From Ryuthela nishihirai (Eukaryota > Arthropoda > Arachnida > Araneae > Heptathelidae), in assembly GCA_038380435.1 (NCBI GenBank), contig JAWZYU010000025.1:32092707-32156706 (forward strand): a stretch of 64,000 bases of DNA, in the 5' to 3' direction. The position numbers and the translations under genes are program-made. How positions within the stretch are numbered: position 1 is the stretch's first letter; each line of letters opens with the position of its first letter. Below the pieces are notes generated by a model that was given only the letters and a program-made list of their open reading frames with translations, did not search any database and had not been told where the DNA came from. Shown piece after piece: positions 53,590 through 64,000 of the stretch.

Positions 53590-54864
53590 ATGAGTCGTAT
53601 AAAAATCAACGACCTGTTTCATCTTAACAGTCGCCCTGTGAATACTGGAAAAGAAATTCATGATCAAAGATCAGATACATCCGTTCTTCCTGAATCAGGA
53701 CGAGCATTATGCCTCAATGATGAATTGAAGAATGTTGACTCTGATTTGAGTCTCATAATGAAAGTATTGACTTTAGCGGGATTTGATAGCTTTGACCATC
53801 TACTCGGAAAGCAAAGTTGGTTTCATAAAACCTTTCCCTTCTTCATCTCATTGGTAATACATTTGTATTTTATATACTCTATGTGTCTCCTGACCCATGC
53901 AGCAATCGTATTATCAGACAATTTCAAAATTGTTATTTCCCATAGATTATGTGATGTCATTTGCATTATTTTCTGGCATTCCCTCCGTTTACGACGGCAC
54001 AGCCTATTTACTTTGTTCCTCAATTTGAATAAATTGAACAACGATCATTTCCCGATTAGTAAGGGTCAATCCTTAAAACTATGGATTATTCTATTTATCT
54101 GTTGGGTCGTTTTAAATCCTGTTTTGTGGGTGTCATTATCAACGGTTTTTGCTTCGGAATCTGAAATAGTTTCTTTTATAAAATATTTCTGCTTCGGTTT
54201 AGTGGTTCAAACTAAATCAATATATATTTATCTGCTCTCATTCATGCTTAGTTTGTTCATTGTTATAAACTCAGTTTTCTGGCCGAATATTATGACATTA
54301 TTTTACAGTTCTTTATGTATCTATTTAAAGAGAAGGCTTAAAGTCTGCCACAATAGTTTTAAGAGGTATATCACATCACATGCTGAAACAGATGTGCTTC
54401 TTCAAAACTTAAAACACTACAGTAAAATCTCTTCCTGTATTTGTCTGGTAGAAGATGTACTGTCTTTTCCAGTATTTTTAATGGTAGTAATTAACTTGTT
54501 TAAACTGTTTGCATTATTAGGTTACTTATTTGGTTTTTCAATATTTAGAACTACCTTCTCTATGACTTTTGCTCTATTGGCAATTTTCACCAACAGTATC
54601 GTATCATTCCTTTTGATTGCGATATCTGCAGCAAAGATTACCGAAAAAGACAAAGAAATCAGAAATACTCTCTCAGAGATTTGGGAAAAGATGATAGTAT
54701 CTTCTGATCGCACAAATATCGCTTTCTCGTTATTAAAAGAAATAAACATGAAAGATGTTAGTGTTTTGTCTGGATGGAAAATGTTTTTTTTCACCAGAAG
54801 CTTCATCGTTTCTGCCTTCGGAAGCTTGTTTACTTACAGTCTTCTAATACTTCAACTAAAATAA
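53590..54864 (+). CDS. Gustatory-receptor-like seven-helix chemoreceptor (424 aa)
   Basis: Uninterrupted, intronless reading frame. About 80 polar N-terminal residues, likely cytosolic, are followed by several strong hydrophobic segments (near residues 85-110, 118-130, 164-185, 195-250, 290-320, 325-350 and 395-422). The last segment ends in T-Y-S-L-L-I-L-Q-L, matching the TYhhhhhQF signature of transmembrane helix 7 in arthropod gustatory receptors. Length is in the family range of 350-480. Known members are ligand-gated cation channels in chemosensory membranes; the ligand cannot be told from sequence. The ATG is supported by conservation of its flank in all three copies of the window. No shared domain with the neighbouring transposons. 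Confidence 0.85.
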   Translation: MSRIKINDLFHLNSRPVNTGKEIHDQRSDTSVLPESGRALCLNDELKNVDSDLSLIMKVLTLAGFDSFDHLLGKQSWFHKTFPFFISLVIHLYFIYSMCLLTHAAIVLSDNFKIVISHRLCDVICIIFWHSLRLRRHSLFTLFLNLNKLNNDHFPISKGQSLKLWIILFICWVVLNPVLWVSLSTVFASESEIVSFIKYFCFGLVVQTKSIYIYLLSFMLSLFIVINSVFWPNIMTLFYSSLCIYLKRRLKVCHNSFKRYITSHAETDVLLQNLKHYSKISSCICLVEDVLSFPVFLMVVINLFKLFALLGYLFGFSIFRTTFSMTFALLAIFTNSIVSFLLIAISAAKITEKDKEIRNTLSEIWEKMIVSSDRTNIAFSLLKEINMKDVSVLSGWKMFFFTRSFIVSAFGSLFTYSLLILQLK

Positions 54865-55372
54865 TAAAGTTATGATTTAACATTAGTTCGTGATCGGTTT
54901 TGAAACAGCGCAGACTGCTTTGTATTAGAGTAGCAGGATTCAATCATAAATTAACTTTTAATTTTATAATCGTGATCATCATTTTATAATCGTGAAAAAA
55001 AAATAGCAACCAAAAGCAAAATAAAATATGTATTTGAAATATGTTTTCTTCGTTTTGATCACTGTCGATTAATTTAAAATAATAATCATTTATATAACTT
55101 TTGATTTCATCTTTCAGAGAATCTCTCTCATTTATGAATGACCTTTGTTATTTGCAATGATATTACTGAAGAAGTTCAGGTTTTTACAAAAAACACTTTG
55201 TGATTTCAATGCCAAATAACATTTTAATGCTATCTTAAAATAATAATATTTGCTTTAAAGTTTGTACTAGCCGGTGATAGAATTTTTTTATTTCATTCGG
55301 CTCCCTGCATTTCTTTATGCCTTCTACGATGGTCTCAGAATTGTTTTCGCTACATGGGCGATTATCAAAATA

Positions 55373-55976
55373 GAGAGTGTCCGAAAAAAATGGTGGGGTG
55401 TCGAGAATCAAATTTTACGAAATTAATAAACATATTCAAGAAAGTGCTACATCAAATTTAAATGAAAATGTGCATCAAATTGTTTTTAACATAATTAGTG
55501 AATTTTGAAATGTGCATCATTGTTAACCCTGCATATGTCTAATCGGTATTCCACTTCTTGCCATGCACGTTGCAGCATATCTCTTATTACTAGCTCAGTT
55601 GCTTCTCTCATTCTGCATTTCAAATGATTCAGATCCCGAAATTTGCTCATATAACATAATTCTTTAGAAAGCCCCTCAAGAAAAAATCACGGGGTGTCAA
55701 ATCAAATCTTCTGTGGGGCCATACAACTGGAACTGCCAATCCATCTGTCAATCCCTGTCAATCCATCTGCCAGGAAATGTAGGTGGCAAGAAGTGAAATA
55801 CCGATTGCACATATGCAGGTTCAAGAACGGTGCACATGGGGAAATTTATCAAATACAACATGTTCAAAACTATTTGAGGAAAACTTTCAATAAAAATATT
55901 ATGATGTTGAATATGCATATTATTTTCCTATATATTTTGTTCTCGAAACCCCGGAATAATTTTTCTGCCACCCTGT
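55373..55976. mobile_element. Tc1/mariner-type relic, second copy
   Basis: Same element as 2743-3346, carried along in the segmental duplication. The same pair of opposed transposase-tail fragments and the same ends are visible. Confidence 0.6.
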
Positions 55977-55978
55977 AG

Positions 55979-58620
55979 TTTGAGTCGTTGTCAAAAATTT
56001 AATCCGGAAATCTTTTCTAATAGATACATTGTAAGATTCGTTCAACTTTCCATGTAGAAGAGTGATGCTATTCAACTGGTCCCGTGGTCAAATTATTGGC
56101 TAATAGGGTGCGTTAAGCCAGCTGGGGTCGTGCCCCAGTTGTCGTAATGCACCCCATATATTTGTAATTTAGCATTTATGATTTGTTCTATATAAAAAAA
56201 TATCATTTTTATATTCGTTACGTAATTATTATTTACCTTGTTATGTACATAATCACAGCATTCATTTTGTGAATCAGTACTACGTCGTCAGCTTTAGTTG
56301 CTTATAAAATACTAATTTATTCACTACACATGCGCATGGGCTGAAATATAATAGCAATGGACTGAGAATTAGAGACCGCCAGTGCAGAGTGGCTCATTAT
56401 AATTAATTGGATAATTCAACTAATGAAACTAATAACTTAAGATCGTGTTACGGAGGCAAAACCATCGTTTTACTCCGCAAGCAGAGTTGCTAACTCTTAA
56501 TTTTGCCAAGGGAAGACATTTCGGTATGAACTGTTTAGGAGGACATTTAGGTATTGAAATATAAAGTATATTAAACAATTGGACTAAAAACGGGATATTA
56601 ATAATACATTTTAAGGAAACGGTAGATTATCAGTGATTAGCTCAGTGCAATGTCATATGACTCACAATACAATGATCTCTAGTTCATTAACAGCCGCCCT
56701 CATAGAGTTTTTCTCTTATAATTAATTGCATTCCTCCTCTGTTTTAAAAAATTCATTGCATAATAAATTAATATTAATTATTGAAACCAAAAAAGACAAC
56801 TGTGCAAATAATAATTTACGACGAGTAATTTAGTTTTTAATAGAATACATAAGTTTAAAATCGGAACGGATTCGAAAACAAAATTGTGAACTTTTATAAA
56901 TGTTATACATGTATTCACGAATAGGTTCTTAACACACCGTTATAGCATAGAGAAAAATATGCACAAACACACACATATATCTATATCTAAGTAATTAGTA
57001 TAGTGGAGGGTCTAAGTACCTGACTGAACGGGAAAGGATCAGAACGCCTTTCCGAGGTTGCTTCCTTTTTCCGAAAATTGTCACTAAATAATACGTTTCA
57101 AGAATATATGCATTACCGAACGTCGTTCCAGTCTTATACAGTTCAATATTAGGCAACTCTTCAAACCTTTTCTACATCCGGGCTTTCTTCGCTAGTCAAC
57201 GTGTCCACAAAACGATTCACCACTGGTTGTTAATTATTGCTTTGAAATTGAAATGTCTAGTTTCAGGTTGAAAATTTTTCCCATTTGCACTTTATACGGA
57301 TTTTGTTTCCGAAAGATCTTTTTCGTTACGTTATTAAAAACATATTTTACAATTATTAATGTGTATGCAAAACGTGGTTAGTAAAACATTTATTGTACAA
57401 ATCGTTAAGTGTGTTTTCTATTCATTTAACTCTGCAAAGCAAGCATATTAACACCAGTGTACCTCATATCACGGAAATGCTACAGCAGTTCCTCCGTTTT
57501 TAATTCTGACAGTCTGACGTTTAATGTTAATATAAAGTTGTAGGTTATTAAATAGTTAGAATACAAGTTTCAGTTGTGATTTGTTTGGAAAAGTTTCTGA
57601 TATATTTATGCTGTGGTATTTATTGTTAAGTGTGAACCAAGTGAAGTGATCAAGGAAATGAAAGAACAAGTTTCAAAATGAGAGGAAAAAAAATCTAGTA
57701 TGCAAGAACAATTTCGAGCATGAAATTATATGAATGCGTTTTCTAAATTTAGAATATGAAGTTTATACTAAAGTTATGTGTAAGTTAAATTGAAAAGAAA
57801 AAAGGGTATGATAATAAAACAATAATTTATGATTTTTGTTGCAGTAATGTAAAATATCAAAGTTTTAAGAAAAATAATTCCTTCGAAGTTTTGCTTGTAT
57901 AGAATCGTGGTTGAGCATAGTGTTTGCAACCTGTTAAGCACAGTCAAGCTATTCGTCTAAAAGTTGCCGGAGCATATTTTCGAAAGATGTATTCAATGTT
58001 TTTAAATTAGTAGATAAAAAAATAAAATAATTAAAACACAAAAAAGTAGAGTGAAGAAAATTTTCTTTGTAGATCCTTGCATTCGCATTCGCGAACAGCT
58101 GAAGGGGTAGATGTTCAATGATATCGTGGCATCTGATATAGTTTTGAAGCCTAGGTGAAAAAGAATCCAAGCACCTTGTACTTTTCTATTATCTCTATTT
58201 CATACTGCTTCATCATGTAAATAGGACCTGCCCGACATTAGAGCGAGGTGGACAGAGCGTCACCAATATTTTTCTGATTTACACTAAACGTTAATTTTAA
58301 TTCCGAATTAGAATTAATGAAAATCGCAATTTACAGAATAAATTTTTTTCTGAAATATTTTACCCGTTTTACTATTTCCTTTCGATATGCATTCAGCGAA
58401 GCAATACGTTCACAACTGTTTTGCCTCGCCTTCACAGATCTAAACAGGAAATTTGGAAATTGGCCCAGAATTCTAAAATCACCATGAGGTCATCATCATT
58501 ACAAGAACATTCGTTTCTTGTCGTTTGCACTCTGTTTACACCTTTTGCAGTAGCTTTCAAGTTGGGGCCAAGTCAAATTTCTGTAGTCCTTTGCTTGCTC
58601 AACAGCCCATGGAAAAAAGT
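55979..58620. other. AT-rich non-coding stretch, second copy
   Basis: Counterpart of 3349-5990 with a few substitutions. No gene seen. Confidence 0.5.
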
Positions 58621-58811
58621 ATGGTTTTGATTTAGATAGATCCTTTTATATATATAGATATAGATTTAGATATAGATATAGATATTATATATATAGATTT
58701 TATATATATATATTTTTTTATATATATAGAGATTACCTTTTATATGTGTGATGCACATTTAAATATTCTGGTAAAACAAAAGGTAAAGGAATAGTCAATT
58801 GACCAACAAAA

Positions 58812-58846
<35 letters not shown>

Positions 58847-59271
58847 ACAACTTTTTATCTTTAATAAGACAAAATAAGGATTTCTGTATATATGTGAATA
58901 AAAGATTTAGAGCAGAAATCCTTATTTTCAGGAAACAGGGCCTGTAGTTTTAATGTTAATCAATTCGCTTGGAATTGTTCAAACAAGTTAATAATTTGTG
59001 TCAGAAATAGTAATATTTTCTGCACAGGGTTAAAAATTTCTTAAATAACAGAGTCGTTGTCAGTATGATAAAATATATTTGAAAACTTGCCTTATTAATA
59101 GAGCTTTTGATTATAAATATTATTATGTTTCTACCATGAAGGTAGAGAGAATCATAATACACTGGTTTCCACAAATTAAGGGACAATCCTATCTTACGCA
59201 AATGGGAAGCTAATATCAAAATACTATAATTTGTAATACATATATTTTTTTGAAAACTATGATAGAAGATA

Positions 59272-59274
59272 AAG

Positions 59275-59348
<74 letters not shown>

Positions 59349-61981
59349 GCAGCCATGGGCTACGGAGGTCCAACCAGAAGGTGCAATTTAGTTCTCCAAG
59401 AATATCTCTCCTGAGCTACATCTGCTGTATCTGGCCACTGCACACCAATTCTAACAAGATTCTGTTTCACAGTGTCTGCCCACCGCATCATTAGGCACAA
59501 TGTTCATAACCCTATTCACCAATCTGTAACTATCCATACAAGCAAAATGGCGAAACCAACGGAGTCTCTCTCTGCACAATATGTTGATTAAACGAAGTTG
59601 CCGACTCCTTTGCCTAACCTCGTCATTACTTACAAAGTTGAGCCATCTAATGCCCAAGATACTGCGTAAGAATCTAGAATGAAAAGCCTCTAGTTTCCTG
59701 TTATCTTGTTTGGAAAGCGTTCACGTTTCACTACCACAGCTAACCCTAGAAAGAACAAACAATTATTTCAGTCTAATTTTAGTCTTTTGGTGAATACGAC
59801 TATTTCTCCACACTCTCCATAGATTCTTAAAAGTCCCGGCAGCAATCCCTATTCGTCTGTTAATCTCATGTTGCACATCACGAGTATCTTCTACATAGCT
59901 CCAAAGATAATTATACTGTGACACTTGCTCAAGATTGCAACCATTCCTATTAACTAAATCACAGCCTGCCTGACCAATTTTCATCACTTTAGTTTTCTCT
60001 CTGTTTATAACCAAACCTACTCTACTACCAGTCTAATCAACAGCTCTGATGAATGAGTTCAACACATCAACATCATTTGTCAGAAGGGCTCAATCATCAG
60101 CATAATTTAAATCAGAAAGTTTTTTATCTCCAGATCATTTAAGGCCAAAATCTTTCCCTTGCAGTGAATTTCTTAAAACATAATCAATAACCAAACTAAA
60201 GAGAAAAGGGGACAATATGCACTCTTTTCGAACACCAGAAGAAATGCTAAACCAATTGCTACAAGCCTTACCAACTCTCACACAAAATTTAGGGCTATTA
60301 CAGAGAGCTTTTATTATGTTAATTAACTTGTCTCGTATATCATACGATCTTACAATCAACCACAATTTATGACGATCAACAGAGTCAAAAGTTTTTTTTG
60401 AAATCAATAATACTAGTAAAGAAATGTTTTTGAAACTGTAAACATTTCTGAACAACTTGCTTAAGCGAAAATATTTGGCCTACACATCCCCTACCACTTC
60501 TGAATCCACACTGCTCATCAAACAATTGTCCGTCAAGCAGATTCTTAATTCTATTAAGCACAATCATGCAAAGAAATTTATCTGGAACAGAAAGTAGGCT
60601 GATACCCATATAGTTATCACAAGAACTGCAATCACCTTTTTTTAAAAATAGGGATAATAATAGTTCTGGTAAATTCTTAGGAATCATGTTTTTATCTTAA
60701 AAGATATTCAAAATTTGAATCATCCAAATGGTAACCGACGCATTCGCAGCTCTAAGCATTTCCGTAGTAATTTTATCTACCCCTGGGGATTTATGTAGTT
60801 TAAGTTTAGAAAAAGCCAAAATGTAACTTCTGACTGTGTTATAGGGTCAACATTAAAGCAAGTAATGCATCTATCATCATTATAAACAATGGGAGTAGAA
60901 CTAACCACATTGTTTAGAACATCACTGAAATGCTTAGCCACCCTAGCCATGACAGAATCCTCACCTTCTATAACCTTACCTTGTTTATCCTTCAATCACT
61001 GTATACCTGTCCGTTTTCTACCACACAAAACATTAACTGTTGGTACTGCTCTCTGCTGTTGTGCTGTTTAATTGCTTCCTCGGCTTTGTCAGCCAAGCCA
61101 TCAAACCATAGATTTTTATCAGGAACTAACTGATCCTTTACATTTTTATTAAGCTCTCTATAATGCTTTCTCTTAGGACTAGTAGGGTATAGATTAAGGA
61201 CCCTCCTGCAGTTTTTTCTTTCTGAAATAAGCTCAAGTGCCTTATCACTCAAATAATTCTGTCTCCTCTGCTCCTTTTTTCCTAAAAGAGTATTGTTAAT
61301 TTCCTAAAAAGCCTGTTTAAAATGGTCCCATTCTTCCTCAACTTCAGTAGTAAGCAAACCATGACTCTCATAATGACTAAGTAACCTATGATGGTAAGCT
61401 TTAGCTTTAACTGGGTCTTTCAGAGCTTCGGTATTAAAGGTAAAATTTTTAACCCTAGCACATCACTTTTTAAGTTTAAGTTGCAAGACACTTTTAACAA
61501 GATAATGGTCATATCCAATTTCAGCTCCCCTATATGACCTGATATTCGTAACGGAACTAGCTCATTTGTTATTAATTAATATATAATCAATCATATTCTT
61601 ATGCAGCCCATCAGGTGAAACCCATGTGTAGTTATGTATGTCGCGGTGTTTGTAATAAGTGTTAGTTATTCTGAAAACATTGAGTGCACTTACCTGCAGG
61701 AGACGCTGCCCATTGCCATTGCAGCTACCAATACCAAAAGGGCCTATTACTCCTCCCCAAAGGTCAGAGTCAGTACCAACTTTGGCACTGAAGTCACCAA
61801 GAACAAGGGTAATGTCTCCTTTCTTGACAGAATTCAAAATATCCTGAAGTTGTCCGTAAAACCTCTCCTTCTCATCCTCATCGGCATCCTCAGTGGGAGG
61901 ATAACAACAGAAAACATTCAAGTCTTTAATGCTTGTGTGAAATGTTTCTGTAAGAAACCTTTCATTAATGCACTCATATCC
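59272..61981 (-). mobile_element. 5'-truncated RTE-clade LINE, second copy
   Basis: The same insertion as 6649-9366, duplicated with its surroundings. The truncation point, stops and frameshifts are shared. The ATC tail (about 59273-59348) is a few units shorter. The run of repeated Met codons that it gives on the minus strand is an artefact of the trinucleotide repeat. Confidence 0.9.
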
Positions 61982-62010
61982 TATTTTGGACAATCAATAT
62001 ATTCAAGAAT

Positions 62011-62266
62011 TTAAAGAGTTATGGAAGTTTGAATATTTAACAACAGCAATGACAGTCACAAAAATTACCTTTAGAAGTTAATTACAACTCAGTAATACGT
62101 ATTATATCAAAGTGTTTAATAAAATAAGCGTGTAGTTTTGAAATTTGAGTAAAGAATTCCTTCTCTGTTCATCATTTTTGTTTAAGTTTCTTGTCTCTTA
62201 TTTAAAGTTATAGAAATTAGTAACGGTATTTTATTCTTAAATATTGAAAGTTCCATAACTCATTAA
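62011..62266. mobile_element. 256-bp MITE with TTAA ends, second copy
   Basis: Counterpart of 9396-9651 in the segmental duplication, with the same ends. Confidence 0.55.
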
Positions 62267-62800
62267 TTGCTGAACGAACATTGTTAAAAATCTAAAACAA
62301 GGTTTTTTTGTTTTGAAAAATATGATAGCAGATAAAGATTTCGATCAAATATACTAATATATCGATTTTCTAATATATACAGTTTTTCTCAAATATACAA
62401 TTTTACAATTATACAGTTTTCTCAAATATATAATTTTTCTCAAATATACTAATATCTCATTTTTCAAAAAAAGAACAACCTTATTTAGAACTTCGACATT
62501 AGCTTCCCACTGATATAACATAGAGTTGTTCCTTAATTTATGAAAACCAATTGTATAAAGTACATATTTATTTGTTTTATCTTAAAGTTATACAGAAAAC
62601 ATCAAGGTTCCTGCAGGTTTTTGAACTATAAATATGGGTAGAACACTGTAGTGTAACATATAGTTAAACACAAATGACACATATGACAGAACAGTATAGT
62701 TTGTGTCATTATTTTGACCTGCTCTTGATCATCTATTTTATAACTCTTTATTAAAGAAGTAGTCCTTGTGGTGTCCTTATGATCATCTGTAAGAGTCATA

Positions 62801-63519
62801 CGAAATGAAAAGTGGACAAATCGGAAGTAATGAATATAGGAGTTATTTTTCCCAGATATTGCCCATATCTATTGAAACATTTTCTCCAAGATGAAGTTTG
62901 AAACGTGATACAATATTCTAAAACGACTTTGTCATTTATTTAAGGAATTGTCTGAACATGAGTTGCACCTCTTCATCGTACTTGAACTTCCTTCCTTTCA
63001 TGGCTTTTGTGAAAGCAGAAAATGTGAAAAATCAGATACAGATCAGGACTGTATGGAGGGTGTTTCATGATAATCAACTCAAACTCAGCTCTCAACGATA
63101 ATCAGTTCAACGTTGTTACGGTTAGTTAGGCAGCACCTAAATGTGTGAGAGTTATCAAGCAACAAAAAAAACTTCCTGTACAAAATTCATCTAGCAATTA
63201 CCCCTACCTGCTTAAAAGGCCCAAAGTTTTGCAATATCTTTGCGAGTTCAAGGTGTCATAATAGTCCAGAAACTCAATCAACAGCGAACCCTGAGAGTCA
63301 AAGTTAACGTCAGCATACCCTACATTGTTCAATATTGGATACTTTCATACGGGTTTTCTGGAATCCACAAAATATCAGTCACGGTCAAGCCAATAATTGC
63401 AACAGTTTATATTGTTCATGAGTGCTTTCTATATATATTTAGCCATTACTTTTCTTGAGGGCGCAACGATTACTCAGTCTATTAACCGGATGTAAGGGTT
63501 GTCCGCTTTTCATTCGAAT
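62801..63519 (-). mobile_element. Mariner relic, second copy
   Basis: Counterpart of 10186-10904 with the same motifs and lesions. Confidence 0.7.
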
Positions 63520-64000
63520 AGCCATTACACAGGTACTAGATAGAAAAATGGAAATAGAGAAAAATGACACAGTTCCATATTATCTCAATAGAAAATCACA
63601 TTAAGAGCTCAACAACTTTTCAATGTGATTTTTAATGAAAAATATGTCTAAAGATTAATTAAAGATCTCAATGAAATATATCAAAATCTTGATTTTAAGA
63701 ATTTTTTTCGGTATTAAAGAGTTATAAACCTGGAATATTTAACAGGCTACAAAAAAGGGACCCTAAAATTTAATTAGGTTGAAATCAGAGTTCATAGTTG
63801 ATTCTACTAGAATGAAGTATGAATTTAGATATATAGATAGACCTATTCCGGTTTTAATGATTTAATTTAATTCTGGCGACCTCCGAGCTATCTGTCGCTC
63901 ATCAATATTTTTCCTGTTGTTATTAATAAGTTTCATACCCTATTCTCAAGCAGATGTAATGATTGCAGATAAAGATTCCATTCGTCAGATCTATTTGAGG

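Larger units (their letters stand above)
52632..64000 (+). repeat. Segmental duplication, right copy (direct)
   Basis: Right-hand copy of 1-11385, in the same orientation. The junction at 52632 is only apparent, because the left copy begins at the window edge. Differences are scattered substitutions plus length changes in the AT-rich microsatellite, the AAAT repeat and the ATC tail of the RTE element. The chemoreceptor in this copy is open. A true tandem duplication of about 52.6 kb and an uncollapsed haplotype in the assembly are both compatible with what is seen. Confidence 0.97.

Noticed and set aside
59274..59348. Open frame beginning with about 24 consecutive methionines on the minus strand
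   Set aside because: It is only the translated (GAT)n tail of the RTE LINE joined to non-coding flank.

Overview
The window is AT-rich eukaryotic nuclear DNA, almost certainly from an arthropod. The best single argument is a family of intronless ~425-residue multi-pass membrane proteins that end in the insect/chelicerate gustatory-receptor signature (T-Y-5 hydrophobic-Q). The mix of RTE and Jockey LINEs, Tc1/mariner and hAT-type relics, tRNA-derived SINEs and a Polinton/Maverick fits a chelicerate such as a spider, but species assignment is inference. No prokaryotic gene organisation, rRNA or CRISPR array is visible.

Layout. (1) 1-11385 and 52632-64000 are two direct copies (roughly 99% identical by eye) of one segment whose period is about 52.6 kb; both copies run off the window. 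Each holds one chemoreceptor gene, a DDE/mariner relic with head-to-head ends, a 5'-truncated RTE LINE nested in an older inverted-repeat transposon, a TTAA-flanked MITE and a dead mariner. (2) 11386-17538 is a repeat-rich spacer: tRNA-like sequence, a possible Gypsy LTR, a diverged ~84-bp satellite and a diverged ~410-bp tandem pair. (3) 17545-30896 is a 13.35-kb Polinton/Maverick with terminal inverted repeats and a perfect 6-bp target duplication, inserted into the end of a hAT-like element. (4) 31289-34890 is an almost full-length RTE LINE with an 11-bp target duplication. (5) 35060-41500 carries a SINE with two strong hairpins and a third, intact, inverted chemoreceptor gene at 37881-39158. 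(6) 41500-51260 is a graveyard of LINE and mariner relics: a dead mariner, a Jockey element interrupted by a SINE with a 12-bp target duplication, diverged tandem arrays, a second LINE 3' end with an RNase H domain, and a Tc1 transposase tail.

Working parts. The only open, plausibly functional host genes are two chemoreceptors (37881-39158 minus, 53590-54864 plus); the third copy (959-2234) is broken by one extra base. The Polinton carries a protein-primed-type DNA polymerase B on the plus strand and, convergent with it on the minus strand, two PC4-like proteins, a retroviral-type integrase with chromodomain, a penton-like minor capsid protein, a pVI-like peptide, a double-jelly-roll major capsid protein, an adenain-like protease, a packaging ATPase and a small basic protein. 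That is a complete virion-forming set of a virus-like transposon, but nearly every gene has nonsense changes, frameshifts or deletions, so it is a fossil.
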